In this document: piece after piece, positions 1 to 11,760 of the stretch | Numbering within the stretch: position 1 is the first letter of the stretch | Layout of the letters: each line of letters starts with the position of its first letter | Assembly (NCBI RefSeq): GCF_047495875.1 | Contig: NC_092472.1 | Location: 1,024,849-1,088,848, forward strand | Direction of reading: 5' to 3' | Source: Pithys albifrons albifrons | Lineage: Eukaryota; Chordata; Aves; Passeriformes; Thamnophilidae | Length of the DNA stretch: 64,000 nucleotides | The notes under the pieces: model-generated | What the model was told of the DNA's origin: nothing | Seen by the model: the letters and a program-made list of their open reading frames with translations, nothing else | Database searches by the model: none | Program-made: the position numbers and the translations under genes

Positions 1-1841
1 ATTTATGGTTGCTCTGTTATGGATCAACTAGTTTCATCTTTCAAACCCACTGCATTTTTTCTAACATTTCTATCACTTAAGACCTTGATTCTCAAAATAA
101 AGGCAAGAGAAGATGAATGTGTGTGTATGGAAGAACTCTCAACTGGACCCACCCCCAGGTATCTGAAACTTTGCAGTTCTCAAAGTTTAATGAATGTTTA
201 TTGTGCTCAGCAGAGCAAATCTGAAAGGTCAAATGAAAACCAAAGGTATTATTCCACTGAGTTTCATCACTGTGCCACTACTGGTAATACAGACAAAAAA
301 AAACCCTTTGGTCCAGAAATTTGTGACTGATGCTGTGGTTTGGGGGTGTGTAAAACAATCTGAAGCAAACTGCTGATCTTAAGTGGCATTATGTAATTAA
401 AGGTAAAGGGAAAAAAAAATCCTTAAACTCACAAGCAACTGCTTGGACAAGAATTGACCTTCCCCCTGTAATTCTGTGTGGTCAAGGGGCTCCATGCACA
501 GCTCCTGGGGGGGGGGGGGTTCCTGTGCTGGGAGTTGTACCAGCTGCTGCCACTGAGCTGTTTTGCTGCACAAACTGAATGGGGATGAATGGGGATGTTT
601 GTCTGCAAGTTTCCTTATTTTGCTTCTTCACTATGGACTTTTCAATCCTCCGTCATAATTTTTGAGATACTTGAACTATATTTACTGGTGTGCTAAAAAA
701 AACCCCTGTGGTCTGTTGGGGAAGATAGTATAGAAAAATCACACGGAGAGTTCTGTGTTTGTCAGCTGTCCCCTGCTGGTAGGGCCACTGGCTACACTGT
801 GCATGGGGAGGGACAACATTCGGCGTAACCTAAACAGAACCTGCTACAGCCTTGGCATGTTGCAGAGTTCACTCAGCTCTGGCATCACAGAAAGCCCCAT
901 CACTGAGAAGATGTTGTCTGAACATGCAAATTCCTCTGTTCACAGGCTCTGCTTTCTATTGGGGTTTGTTACAGGCTCACCTTCAAAGGAGGACTTAAAA
1001 ATTCTTTCACTCTGATCGAATTCTGCTCTTGAAGTTCAGGGATATGAGGCACAAGGTGGCCATAAGTTCTCCTGTTGTTGCCTTCTGTTGGCATCCCCCA
1101 TACCCAGGTCTGAGGTCCTACTGCAGCGTCGTGCCTGGTGTGCCCCCACTCCCAGGTGGGAAGACATCTCTCCCCATGTGCACTTGGAACTATGACTGTT
1201 GCATCTGCCCTGCTCTCTGAGTAATAAAAAAGGAAGGTCCTGAAGTGTATTTAAACCTAGATACACTCAGGTGTAAATAGCCCAAGGCACTGCTTTTTTC
1301 CTAGTGACTTTTGGGTCTGCTTTAAAGTGTTCTTTAGCTGTCCCCTGGCCTGGATGATGGCTTCAGTGGATGTGTGTATGCCCCAGTATTACACATACAC
1401 ACATACCTCTTTGTTGCTTCATTTCAGCCTCTCATTATATTCCCAGAGATGTACTGGAGGAAAAGTATGTTTTGTAAGCAACCAAATGTTCTTTTACCCT
1501 CATCAGGTAGTTGGCACACATGGGGATGAACACAGGCAGAGCTGACACACCTGCACACTCAGCTGGGCAATTCTAGCAGGGCTTTTCTGAATTTCTGTGG
1601 TCCTTTAAAGATTCCAAGATACAAATATATGCAAATAATCTGAGTGTAAAAGCAGTAAGTGGTTGTGTAAGCAGAGGAAAATGTGCTGGGTTTCATTTGT
1701 TGTAAGCAAAAGGCAGGAATCTGCCATGAGCTGTTCTGGTGTGGCACTGTGGGGCTGATCCAAAGGCACAGACAGGTCCTGGGTGCTTCAGTGGGACTGC
1801 TCAGTGGAACTGCCATCCCTCCATTCCCAGGGATGCTGAAA
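1..1841. other. Unique non-coding DNA, no gene seen
   Basis: No reading frame here resembles a protein family I recognise, and the longest are about 100 codons, which is chance size. I see no transposon tail, tRNA or splice-bounded open exon. The only simple repeat is a G13 run at 507-519; a short CA/TA-rich patch lies near 1390-1406. Intron or intergenic DNA is the simplest reading. Confidence 0.6.
507..519 (+). repeat. Poly-G homopolymer (13 G)
   Basis: An uninterrupted run of 13 guanines flanked by "gctcct" and "ttcctg". Such runs are polymorphic and prone to sequencing error, so the exact length may be an assembly artefact. A single run cannot form an intramolecular four-run quadruplex of the usual spacing. 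Confidence 0.95.
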
Positions 1842-2102
1842 GCAGGTCTCTCAGAGGCAGGGGTGATGGTTCCCTCCCTGCAGGTCTCTGTGAGACAGGG
1901 GTGATGTTCCCTCCCTGCAGGTCTCTGTGAGACAGGGGTGATGTTCCCTCCCTGCAGGTCTCTGTTAGGCAGGGGTGATGTTCCCTCCCTGCAGGTCTCT
2001 CAGAGGCAGGGGTGATGGTTCCCTCCCTGCAGGTCTCTGTGAGACAGGGGTGATGTTCCCTCCCTGCAGGTCTCTGTGAGACAGGGGTGATGTTCCCTCC
2101 CT
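1842..2102 (+). repeat. 37-bp minisatellite, 7 copies
   Basis: Seven head-to-tail units begin at 1842, 1880, 1917, 1954, 1991, 2029 and 2066. Each opens with "gcaggtctct" and closes with "gttccctccct". Five units are 37 bp and two are 38 bp because of an extra g ("gatggttccc"). Variants run in the order A-B-B-C-A-B-B, where A has "cagaggcagg", B has "gtgagacagg" and C has "gttaggcagg". The A-B-B order occurs twice, so a block of four units probably duplicated. The array is open on the minus strand only because the unit lacks stop codons; I do not call a gene. Confidence 0.97.
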
Positions 2103-5100
2103 GCCTGCACTCACTGTGCTGCAGACCCTGCCTGGGAAGGCTGATAATGAGCAGTGCAGAGGAGAGGGGTGATTGATGAGGGCTGGTTCTGACAGCTCCA
2201 GTGCCGCCGTTCCCAGGGTATCCAAGGCGGCATTAGCATGCTGACAGCTCAGCAGTTAGGACATTATGGTAATTTATCCTGCATGTGCTGTCACCTGCAC
2301 TGTCAGAGTTTCTTTTTAATGATGGTATAACTATTTTGTTTGTTTGTACTGCATTCTTTTCATTTGGCTAATGTCTCCTCATTAGATTGCACCTAGTAAA
2401 TGAGAGTAATTAAGTGTTTCCTATAGCTCAGATGCAATGATTAAGTTGCAGAGTTGGTGCTGATTATGTTTTGTCATTTATCTCTATTAATCTGAGAATA
2501 ATCCAGATGATGAACACACACAATTTTTTTAGCTAATGTTCAATAGATGAAATTTATAGCTTCTCAATGGAGGCAAACAATAAGTGTATATTTATATATA
2601 AATAGTAAGTTATTGTACTTGTATTTCTGTTAAATAAACATAAAATTATTTGTGCAACTATGCAAAGAAACCAGAACATCTATTGACTATAGAGATTTTC
2701 ACTTTTTTAAAATGTATTTGTATACGGAAACTACTATTCATAATTCACAGTTCAGTGATTCTCTTCATTCTGAGGTCTTAAATATCTACAGAGCATCCTA
2801 TGGTGATATTTTTTAAGATATTTTTCCCTGCATTTATTCTCTGTGCTTGTTACTATTAATTCTAGAATACAAATCTCTTGTCTAGTAGCAAAATGTAATT
2901 TTTGTATAAACACCTCCAAATCACTCAATTTAAAAACAAAAGTATTACACTAGAGCATCAAATGAAGCACCTTACAACAATTTGTAAATCTTTAACTTTT
3001 CAAGCTGCAAACAGAGTTTTAAAAGTAGGTCGAGCTTTTTCTTCAACACATAAAGTAGCAATAATTAATGTTGATACAAATAGTAAGGGCAACACTAGAT
3101 TTCAGGAGCACCCTGAGTTGTTTTATGATGTTCCTTTGTTTTCCTGGGTCTGTGAACTTCCCAGCACATCACACTGTTTTTCTAAGCATGTAACTGGGGG
3201 AAGGCAGACACCATAGCCCCGTGATTGTTTGGGCTTCATACATCAAAATTCAGATTGGTTTCAAAAGTAGAAAATTCTGTTGTCTCTAGTTAATAAATTG
3301 CTTTAAAATGTAGCACTGGCACTTGGAATAGCAGCTGAAGGAGAGACTCTGGGCTAGTTTGAGGTTTCTGTTTAATGTGTATCAATAAATGAACTGGACA
3401 ATTTTGAAGGTCTGCCTACCACACTGTATTACTGCCCAGCATAGGAATGTGTGTCCTTGTGGTATCAGAAACACTGTTCTGTTGTGAGGAGTGTCACTGG
3501 ATGGCTTGGAACTGCAGCCCTTTGCTGCAGGCATCATTCCTTGAGTGCTGGACTTGCAGTGGCATTCCCCGACACAGTTACAGTTTTATTTGGAACACTT
3601 CCTCTGATTTGGAAAATTGTTTCTTCTTTGGTGTTTTTCGCTGAAATAGCTACTGGCCCTCTTTGGGGGAGTGTCTCCCTGGACAATGTTGTGCAGTGGC
3701 TCATTTTGGTTCCTTGAGCTGCAGAACTGCCCCTGTCCCCCCAAAGGCACTTGGGCTGTTTGGGGCTCCTGGGTGGGCTCCAGGCACTGCCCATGGCCAG
3801 CCCCCTTCAGGCCCTGCTACTTCCACTGCTGAGGAGCTGAATCTGCTCTGGGCTTTGTCCAGAGTGACTCTTTGTAATGCTGTGAAGACTGGTCAGTAAA
3901 ATCATTGAGATTGGTCATTTGTGCCCTGGTTTTGGATGCTGCCACCCTCAGCAGTTGAAGAGGGGGAGACAGTGGGTTTGAGCTACAGAAGGGCAGTGGG
4001 AGCTGGACACAGAAAGCTGTGACGAGATTGAGCATGGTGTGCAAAGAGAGCTGAAAGGGGCTGAGCAGGAGAGCCCAGGGGTCTCATGTGCACAGTCCAG
4101 CCTTAATCCAGAAATTTAAGGGTTTTTTTCGCTTTTGTGCACATTTGTTAGACTAGCTGAGATTTTTCCAATATGTCTCCTAGGTGAGTACACAATTATT
4201 TAAAGATTCAATTTTCCTTTTTTAGTATATCTAACTGTGTCATTGATAGAACTGGGTAGACTTCTAGCTTGAAATACATGTTAATTGAACGAAATTGTTA
4301 CTCATTAGAAACTGGTTTCTTCCTATGAACATCAATTTTAGGGCATCAGCATTCTTTCTGGAAAAGCAAATACTCTGCTCTGTGTATGTGGGTCAGTTCT
4401 AGAGTAGCTGCTTAATATCCCATGTCTGGAATTCTGTTATCTTTTCTCCTGGGTGGGTCAGGAAGGCAGTGGAAGGCCGTGATGGCTGCTGGGCTTTCAT
4501 TTCTTTGTGACTGGTAAATGAAACACATGCAGCCTCACCAAACTACATGACTAATGACAACCTCCAGTGGCTCCTGCAATCAAAGATTAATTTGCTTTAT
4601 CAAGTTTAAAGAATAGTAGGCGATAAATCATGTCAAAAAGAAATAATCAGTGTCAGGCTGATGTTCTCTTGCACAGTGGAGGACAGGTGCAATAGAGGAT
4701 TCATCTGCCATAGACTTAATTTTGTTCTCATACTGTTGTGTTAATTTTTATTTAGTTGATTTTTAAGCCCAACTGGATGCATTGTCAACTAATACTTTTG
4801 TCTGAAATGTGTAGTATTGGTGTTTAGCTCTAAAATTAAACATGTTTAGAGCCTATCACTTGGCATCAAAACATTTTCCATTTAATTCCTTTAATAATTG
4901 ATGGATATATTTCGTTCCCATTGGGTTTGCTGTCTTGGAGCACAGCTTAATGTGGACAGGAATAAAAATGTGCTGTATGTATCTAGTGCATACATAATAT
5001 ATTTTTTTCCCTGCTATTGATTCTTGCTTAGCCAAATCTCTGCTCTTGTTCTGTCTGTGGGAGAAGGCTGATGTTAGACCCAGCAGTTTCTGTGCTGTTG

Positions 5101-5604
5101 CAGCTGGTTTGGGTGTTGGTCTTTGCATGGCACCCTGATGATGCTGGGCCGTCCCTGACCTGCCATGGGACCTGCTGCCATGGGAGGGATCAGCAGGATG
5201 GAGTTCTGTGTGCTTCTCACTTAATGAGAGGCAACATCTCCATCACTTGTGCAATTACTGAATGCAATCATCCCAATAAAACCTGCAGCTAAAAAACCAA
5301 AACCACTGTAGTATGAGATGGCAGAGCCTGACACTGACTAACCTGCATTTGTGTTGAGCCCTGTTGTACAGAAAGCAAAGGCTGCAGCTGTTTACCTTTC
5401 AAGGGAAATGCAGATATCCTCTGCTGGCTTCGCACTCCAGCTACACGATTGATTGGTGATCATTCTCAGCCTGTATTTCAGTTAAACCACGGCCCAGTAA
5501 CATATTTGGCAACAACGTTTTCTATGTTTAAAAGAATTTTAGTAATGGAATAATGCAGATTCTGTAAACTTCCATCCTGCATAGCAATGGTGTGGAATTT
5601 TCTA
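2103..5604. other. Unique non-coding DNA
   Basis: AT-rich single-copy sequence with no recognisable gene, transposon or RNA. The first part (2225-2560) has a texture typical of conserved non-coding DNA and is listed separately. A more GC-rich patch at about 3660-3840 contains no clear CR1 or other element. Small open frames on both strands are chance size. Confidence 0.55.
2225..2560. promoter_or_regulatory. Possible conserved non-coding element
   Basis: Repeat-free AT-rich block with many homeodomain-type cores: "ctcattag", "gtaattaag", "ggctaatg", "tttaatga" and "attaatctg". It starts right after the GC-richer flank of the 37-bp minisatellite. The call is based on texture only; there is no alignment behind it. 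Ordinary AT-rich unique DNA is the alternative. Confidence 0.25.
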
Positions 5605-6234
5605 CTAATAGGTGAGCCCTCTAGTGGCATTCCCCATGCTGGAGATGTGGTAACGGTGCAGGATGTGCTGGCTGCCGTTGGATAGCTGGGATCGCACAGA
5701 CAGAGGAGCCTCTGCTGAGCACGAACCTGGCGGCTGCTGCGGCTTTGGGGCAACCCAGGTACTGCCTATGAATCCTTTAACACTGATGGAGTTGCCTTTT
5801 GTAGGGAGAAAAATTGCAGAATAACCAGTTCCAGTAGCTGGCTCTTGCATGTGCGATAATGGGCTTATCAAGACCCATCTGTCCCAGACTGATCGCATTG
5901 ACATAAAAAGAAGTAACACCATGCATATATTGGAAGTTATAAACATTAAAATATTTCTGAAAAAAGACTTTTCGTTTGAAATAAAACATTTTGCATGGAG
6001 GCTGAGCTTGGCAGAGGCAGTTTGAAGCAGGCCATTAGCAGTGCAGAGCAGGCAGGTCTGGTCCGTATCCTTTCCCTGCACTGTGGGAATCTCCTGCCCA
6101 CCTTCCTGCCCTACACAGGATTTGTGTGCCTTTAGCCTTTTGGTGCCAAGACTGAAGGGTAAAAGGAGAGGAGTGTGGCAGGTTATGTGTTTGTTCTGTA
6201 GGTCTGTCCTGTTTGTACCTCCATCTGGGCTCAC
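5605..6234 (-). other. Long unassigned ORF (209 codons), probably not a gene
   Basis: An uninterrupted minus-strand frame of 209 codons from an ATG at 6234 to a stop at 5605. I do not recognise the product. It has a short hydrophobic stretch near residues 94-110 ("ILMFITSNICMVLLLFM") and no repeats, signal peptide or known motif. It is the longest frame outside the minisatellite, but in 64 kb of six-frame AT-rich DNA a frame near this size is only mildly unexpected. No promoter, splice sites or poly(A) signal clearly belong to it. Chance ORF is most likely; a young lineage-specific gene is possible. Confidence 0.15.
5616..5629 (-). promoter_or_regulatory. CTCF-like motif
   Basis: "gccctctagtggca" fits the reverse form of the CTCF core (GCCCYCTRGTGGC type). 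It has the invariant-looking GCCC and TGGC blocks with CTAG between them. Motif matches of this quality occur by chance, so occupancy is unknown. If bound, the motif points toward lower coordinates. Confidence 0.4.
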
Positions 6235-9200
6235 CCTCAGAGCCCAACAGCTGCTGGCTCCTTAGTCCTGCCACGAGTGCTGCAAGAATTAATGCAGGGA
6301 CGAATGGGGAGTCCTGAAAGTCCAGCTCTGTAAAAAATGGCCTCCCTCGCTTTCTATTTTCATTCATTTTATTCTTAGCAGTGCAGACTTCTGAAATGAT
6401 GAAGCAATTCTGGTCTGATTGCTTTGTGCCTTTCTGCTGGTGCTACAAAGCTGAAAATTCAGGTTAATCCTCCAGTAAAATCTGGCTGCTCATCAGTCTG
6501 CCTTGAAAGAAGGGGAGGAAGGAAACCACTTTTTACTTATTTGTGTGTATCTTCATTTGCTAAAAAAATCATATTGACATTTTATCCTGGCTCCCAATTT
6601 TTAATGTAAAAGTATAACATATAAATTAGTGATTAAAATAATTCTCAGTGCAAAACCTTCAATTATAATTAAATGTGAGTTCATGTTAGTGATTTAAATT
6701 TGAAACTTTTAACGGTTAAAACAGAACTACCTTAAAATAAGTTATCAACTCACTCGACATGCTGGGGATGCTCTGTCCCAGCAGCCCCACATGATGCTGC
6801 TTCATTTAAAAGCCATTCAGATGTTAAGGTAAGAAATGCCTCTAAAGCAATCTTAAATGACATTGTGGCATTGAAGAAAGGAGGGGGGAGTACTTAGAAA
6901 GGGTTCTTAAGAAGCACAGTCCTCTCCCAGCCGAAATCACACATTGCTGTCAGGCATCAGCTGTGGCTGTGGAGTGTGGCATGAGACTGCTGTTCATTCC
7001 CACCACTTCATATGCCAGAGCTTGGTATCTTCTCCTACTCCAGGCCTTAGAGTGCAGTGCAGCCCAGGATTGAAGATTGTCAGCCTGGGACTGAGGTCGT
7101 TACAGTTATGGCTGTTTTACTGTGATGTTGCTCATGCATAAGTTGTGGCTCATTCTTAATACAGCAGTGGCTCTGGGAATGGATGTAGGGAGCAAGATGG
7201 GAAGAGTCTGTATTTGTCTATTTGGGGCCTAAAAATAAAAATATCCCTCTCTCAATTTTAATCTATAATTCCATACCTGAATTAAGACATTTCATAAATG
7301 TCTTTCAACAGTCCTTGGAAATGCAACTCATCATAGCAGCACTTTCACCCCCCAAAAAATCTGTAGCTGGCTTCAAGTTGGTAACAGATAAGTGAAGATA
7401 GGAAGTAAATAATAGTATGGAAACTCTTCTTGTTTGAACATATTTTGCCAAAAGCACTGAATATGAAGTTGGGTGAGAAAAAGGAGAAACATTCTCTGGA
7501 TATTGCTACATAATTTATGATGACTTAGTGGAACACCTTGTGCCAACTGTTGCTTTTATTCACAGGTGTTTGAAAGCTGTCACAGCATCAATTCTTTTGC
7601 ACAACAATGTCAAGAGCTAATTCATCATTAATTGTTCAATGATCCTTTTTATGGTATCCCAGAGGCAGCTTAGGAGCCACTTGGCTTCTTTAGCTTGTGT
7701 GTAATGTGTTCAAAAAATGGTAGAGTCACAACTTTAATGTTTAAAGCAGTATAACTTGGATTTGTCTGTGGAGAGCTTGAACCTAGGAAGAGCTGGGGTT
7801 TTTCACTTATGAAAAATACTTATTTCAGTTAAAACAAAAATGCAAATAAACATTTTCTCCATACCATCTGGTTGAGGTTTGTGTTAGACTTTGTGTGTGG
7901 TGTACCAGGATGTGATTTTTGTACCTAACTGGATTAGTAGTGGGCAGAACAGTTAGTGCATCTCTGTGTATCTGCCCAGGAAGGAGCAGTGATAAGTGGT
8001 CTCACCCAGGCAGTGCACAGGCAGTGGCAGTGGAGAGTGTTATCTTGTCTATAACCATTTTCCATATCCTGAAATCAAATTTGCAGAACAAACAGCATTT
8101 GGGCTATGCTTCATATTTCACTAGATACGTGCATCCTCCCAAAATTATTTTTATCAGGCCATGTAGAGATCTATCTGACACTTGCTTTTGTTTTCTTATA
8201 GAGTAATCAAAACATGTTAGTAATGTGGCTCTGTTTCACATACACAAATGTATTTTTCAAGTACACTTTCAGACTTAAATGTGCTTTTGTTAAACATCAG
8301 AGCAAGGCAATCAGTTGTGTGTATTCTTCCACTTGCCCTTCTTCTGAAACAAGGAGGGGTAAAAGCCCCAGCCTGACAGTGTTCTGTTTCCCATTGGTTT
8401 CACCTGTATCTCACTGCTGGAAGAGCCTGTAGTTGGCATCAATTTGGATCAAAAGAACTGCAGTTAGGAAGGCCAAGAGGAAGGTTCCATATTATTTCTC
8501 CAGAGCATTCTCACCACTGACGAGTTGTTTCTTGAGGCATGTAGCTCTATTGAGAAAGATGTCTTCTGGGAACAAAAGTTTTATTTCAGAAGCAGGGTTT
8601 TATATCAATTTAAGTATTAAATGATTTGTACAGATATCATCTACACGATGATGTGGCTTATTGCAAGGTATGTAGAAACTTTGGTATGTAAGTCAATATA
8701 AAATCATAGGATTCTAGATTTTGTAAAAATATGCAGAAGAGCAGATATTTTAAGTAACATTAATAAAATAGACCATCTTTGAATGAGCTCTTAACAGCAC
8801 AAGTCCGTTCTAGTTTATGCATTTTCTTGAATAACCAATTTCATTTAATCTGCTGAATAACAGTAACATTTAGATTATTAATTAGATTTTAACATATGTA
8901 GTTTTTAACATTATTTTAGCATTTGACATCTCACTATATGTGCTGTTTGAGCTAAAAAATTAGTTTTGCAATATCCCATAAAGTAGGGGCAAGTCAGCAG
9001 CTGATGGCACATCCCCCTTTCCAGCTCACTCTGCTTCCCAGGTGCTGCAGATTCTTTAGCTGTTGAGAGAAGCTGTTTCTGACAGTGTTGTGCTGTCTGT
9101 CATCTTTGCAGAGATGTCATTATTGTGTTTGCTTAAGAGGTCAGCAAAATAAACCAAAATGCTACTCTCTGTGTTATTAAAGACCATTGTTACCATCATA

Positions 9201-9268
9201 CTGTAAAAAGGTGATGAACATGAAGGCCTGGGTGTGACAAGCAGACAATGTGGCCACACTCCTCCTTG
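6235..9268. other. Unique non-coding DNA
   Basis: No recognisable gene, transposon or RNA. Most of it is AT-rich. A splice-bounded open segment at 6782-6828 is listed separately. A good acceptor-like tract ends at 8201 ("ttttgttttcttatag"), but no donor and no open frame follow. Confidence 0.55.
6782..6828 (+). other. Splice-bounded open segment (pseudo-exon candidate)
   Basis: A 47-nt segment preceded by a moderate acceptor ("gctctgtcccag") and followed by a strong donor ("aag|gtaaga"). Two of the three frames are open. The acceptor pyrimidine tract is interrupted by purines, so this is one of the weaker exon candidates. Its phase does not join directly to the candidates at 10126 or 18790. 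Confidence 0.12.
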
Positions 9269-9293
9269 ATGTCCTCCTCAATGTGGAGGACAT
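9269..9293. repeat. Short perfect inverted repeat
   Basis: "atgtcctcc" at 9269-9277 pairs perfectly with "ggaggacat" at 9285-9293 around a 7-nt loop. It is too short for a microRNA precursor and has no U-tract. The neighbouring direct repeat "caatgtgg" suggests a small local duplication and inversion. Confidence 0.8.
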
Positions 9294-10074
9294 TGGGGCA
9301 CCTGGGACTGCTTCTGGCCTCTGTGCCCTGAGCCTTGGATATATTCACTCCTCTGTGTCTCATCCAGGTGTGGGATGAGATGGCCTTTATTTAAATTGTC
9401 CTGCATTTTTCTCTCTTAACCTAGGTGACAGTCTGTGTTTCTCCAGTCAAAGACAAGGCAGTGTGTTTTAATTCAGGGTGTCACCCTTTTGTCTCAGCCT
9501 TTAACCTCAGAGGCTGGAGACTGAAACTTCCCATTTGTTATTGAGAATAATCGTTGATCAAGTTTCTTGACCAATTTTGATTGATTGATTTCATTAGTTT
9601 CTATTACTTCTTTAAGCTTTTTGATAAATACTCATGTAACTATAATTCTGCTCCCTGATGGTAATCCAGAGTTGGATCTCTTGCTGTGTTATCTGTACAG
9701 CATATCTGTGTTTGGAATTCCTTGACTCACAGCTCTGTCAAATTTTGACAATATTTTTAGTTACTTAATTCCAGCAGAAGCTTAATATTGACAACTTTCC
9801 CTTGAAAATACACCTCTCAAATACATTTGTGTGTTCATAGGATACACCAGATTGATCCTTTCTCCTAAGCTCTTGCTTGATTTCAGTATCCTACAATTTA
9901 GTGTAAATGCTTGGGTGAAATTAGGAGTTGATATCCAATGTCTGAATATCACTATGTGTTTTTATATTTAAAAATGGCTGCAACTCCTCTTGGACCAAAC
10001 TGTTGTTTCTAAGGGTCCTATTAAATTCTTTCTCCACTCTGCATCAGGTTGTCTCGACCACCTGATTTGTTAAA

Positions 10075-10102
10075 CCTTGTTTTTGTCTGCTTTAGGTAAG
10101 GA
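10075..10102 (+). promoter_or_regulatory. Ratchet-like (recursive) splice site candidate
   Basis: A pyrimidine-rich tract ("ccttgtttttgtctgc") ends in "tttag" and is joined directly to "gtaagg", giving acceptor and donor back to back at 10095/10096. A branch-point-like "gttaaac" lies about 25 nt upstream. This is the arrangement of zero-length-exon sites that remove long vertebrate introns in steps. It needs a plus-strand transcript across the window, which is unproven. A second acceptor follows 30 nt later, so it may instead be a tandem acceptor. Confidence 0.25.
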
Positions 10103-10125
10103 ATTTCTTTGTCTTGGTATTTCAG

Positions 10126-10161
10126 CCACTAATGCAAAATACAAGAAAACTTATTATCAAA
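10126..10161 (+). other. 36-nt exon candidate
   Basis: Preceded by "tttctttgtcttggtatttcag"-type acceptor sequence ending at 10125 and followed by "gtaagc" at 10162 (last exon bases "caaa"). Two frames are open; one reads PLMQNTRKLIIK and is exactly 12 codons, the other reads TNAKYKKTYYQ. The second frame ends one nucleotide into a codon, which is compatible with the start phase of the candidate at 18790. I do not recognise the peptide. A pseudo-exon remains the default reading. Confidence 0.18.
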
Positions 10162-11149
10162 GTAAGCCTTTGGTTACCACAGGGAACGGTACCAGAGGAT
10201 TAAGGGAGCGGAAAAGTGTCTGAAAACTCTTTCCCATCTGATTTTGCATCGAGCAGTGCTCAGTCAGAGTGAGAGATGTGCCCCACAGCATCTCCATTCA
10301 GAGTGATGGATGGGGCCAGGGGTGCTGGGCTGGGGGAGGAATTCACAGTCCTGCCGTGTCCCACTGCCATGTCAGGGGTGTTTCCTTAATGGGAACAGCA
10401 GCATCTTCAGCGTTTTAATGAGCAGGGAGTTCAGCTTGGTTTTCATGCTCAGTCAAAGAGCTGCCATTTTGGAACTACAGAGGAAAAGTTGTGTGAGCAA
10501 AGCAAAACAGAAGCTGCAGAGGCTTCAAAAATCACTGCGAATGAAGGAAACTATTATTGCAACTACACTTCTGAAATTTAGATGCATGACGATATAGAGA
10601 CAATTAAAAAGAATGTAATGCTCAGTTTAGTGATTTATGAGACAATCAAATTGTGAGGAATGAACGTATGAAGATCATTGAGCATGTGAGCCTAAAAATA
10701 ATGCAGATGGAAAGGCAAAGACAGTGCTCTGTGCGATCAGCTGTGAGGGTTGGGCTGGCCATGGAGCAAAAATGTTTAAGAGCAGTTCAATGAGCTTAAT
10801 AGATACATCTAGTTTAAAGCTTTTCTTGGAGAGATGCATGATGAAGGAAGACTGCAGGGGTTTTTGCTTTAAATCTGTTTTAACAAAAAAATGCTTTCCC
10901 AAAGCTCTGATACTTAGTTTAATTAAAAATACAAATCGTGGTTTGCATGGTATGTGCTGGAGAATTATGGTTTTATATTACAGTAATGTGTTGCAATTAT
11001 TATTGAAAATCTTATTTAATTTTTAGATTCAGGTGTAAATCAGAGTTATCATGCAATAATTGAAAAATGGTGCTGACTTCTCTGTCCTGAAGGTAGCTTG
11101 AAGGGCATTAGTTAAAAATGCAATTTATTTTAAAAATACTTTTCACCTG

Positions 11150-11760
11150 AACTGCTGAGGCAAATTTTATGTTTAGTTATGTAGATCTCTAGGAATGCCT
11201 TAAAAAGTTGCCTTTTGTTTCATCTCCCGTGTAGCCCCTGGTTCATATTCGGCTGTTTAATAAAGGGTCAGATTTTATTTGCGTGGTTAAATAGAACATA
11301 AGTGTAGACACTTCACATGATGTACCATGTAAATGTAAGCCTTTGTAGTTACAAGTTTTTGTAGCTGGAGAATTGTTTTAAAAGGCATGTAATTTATTAG
11401 CTATCAGTAGCTGCTTTATTGCCTTGCCGCGCTGCAGTAATAAATAAAAGAAAGTGAGCTGATTTTACAAATGGCACACAAGGTGCACATTTTGTGAAAA
11501 AAGTCTTTTTTTAAAGAATTGGCATTAAATCCTTTTTTGTGATGACAAAGAGGCTAAGAGTGCAAACTGTATTTTCTGTTTATCGAAAACAGAGTCTCTT
11601 TTTCTCGAGGGCATTTTTTCCTATGATCATCAAGGGATTTCAAAAGCAATAAAGTGTGGAATCATTGTTCGACTTGAACAGTATTAAAACTTAGGTTTTA
11701 ATTTCAGTGAAGTAATAAGATTTGAACCTGTCTCACATTACAGCACTGTAAGGCATTTAG
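11150..11760. promoter_or_regulatory. Possible conserved non-coding element
   Basis: About 600 bp of repeat-free AT-rich DNA that keeps CpGs in an otherwise CpG-poor setting ("attcggctg", "ttgcgtgg", "gccgcgctg", "tatcgaaaac", "tctcgagg", "gttcgact"). It is rich in homeodomain-like and MEF2-like AT cores ("ctgtttaataaa", "gtaatttattag", "taataaataaaag"). Retained CpG in AT-rich unique DNA often marks constraint or low germline methylation. No alignment was possible. Confidence 0.3.
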
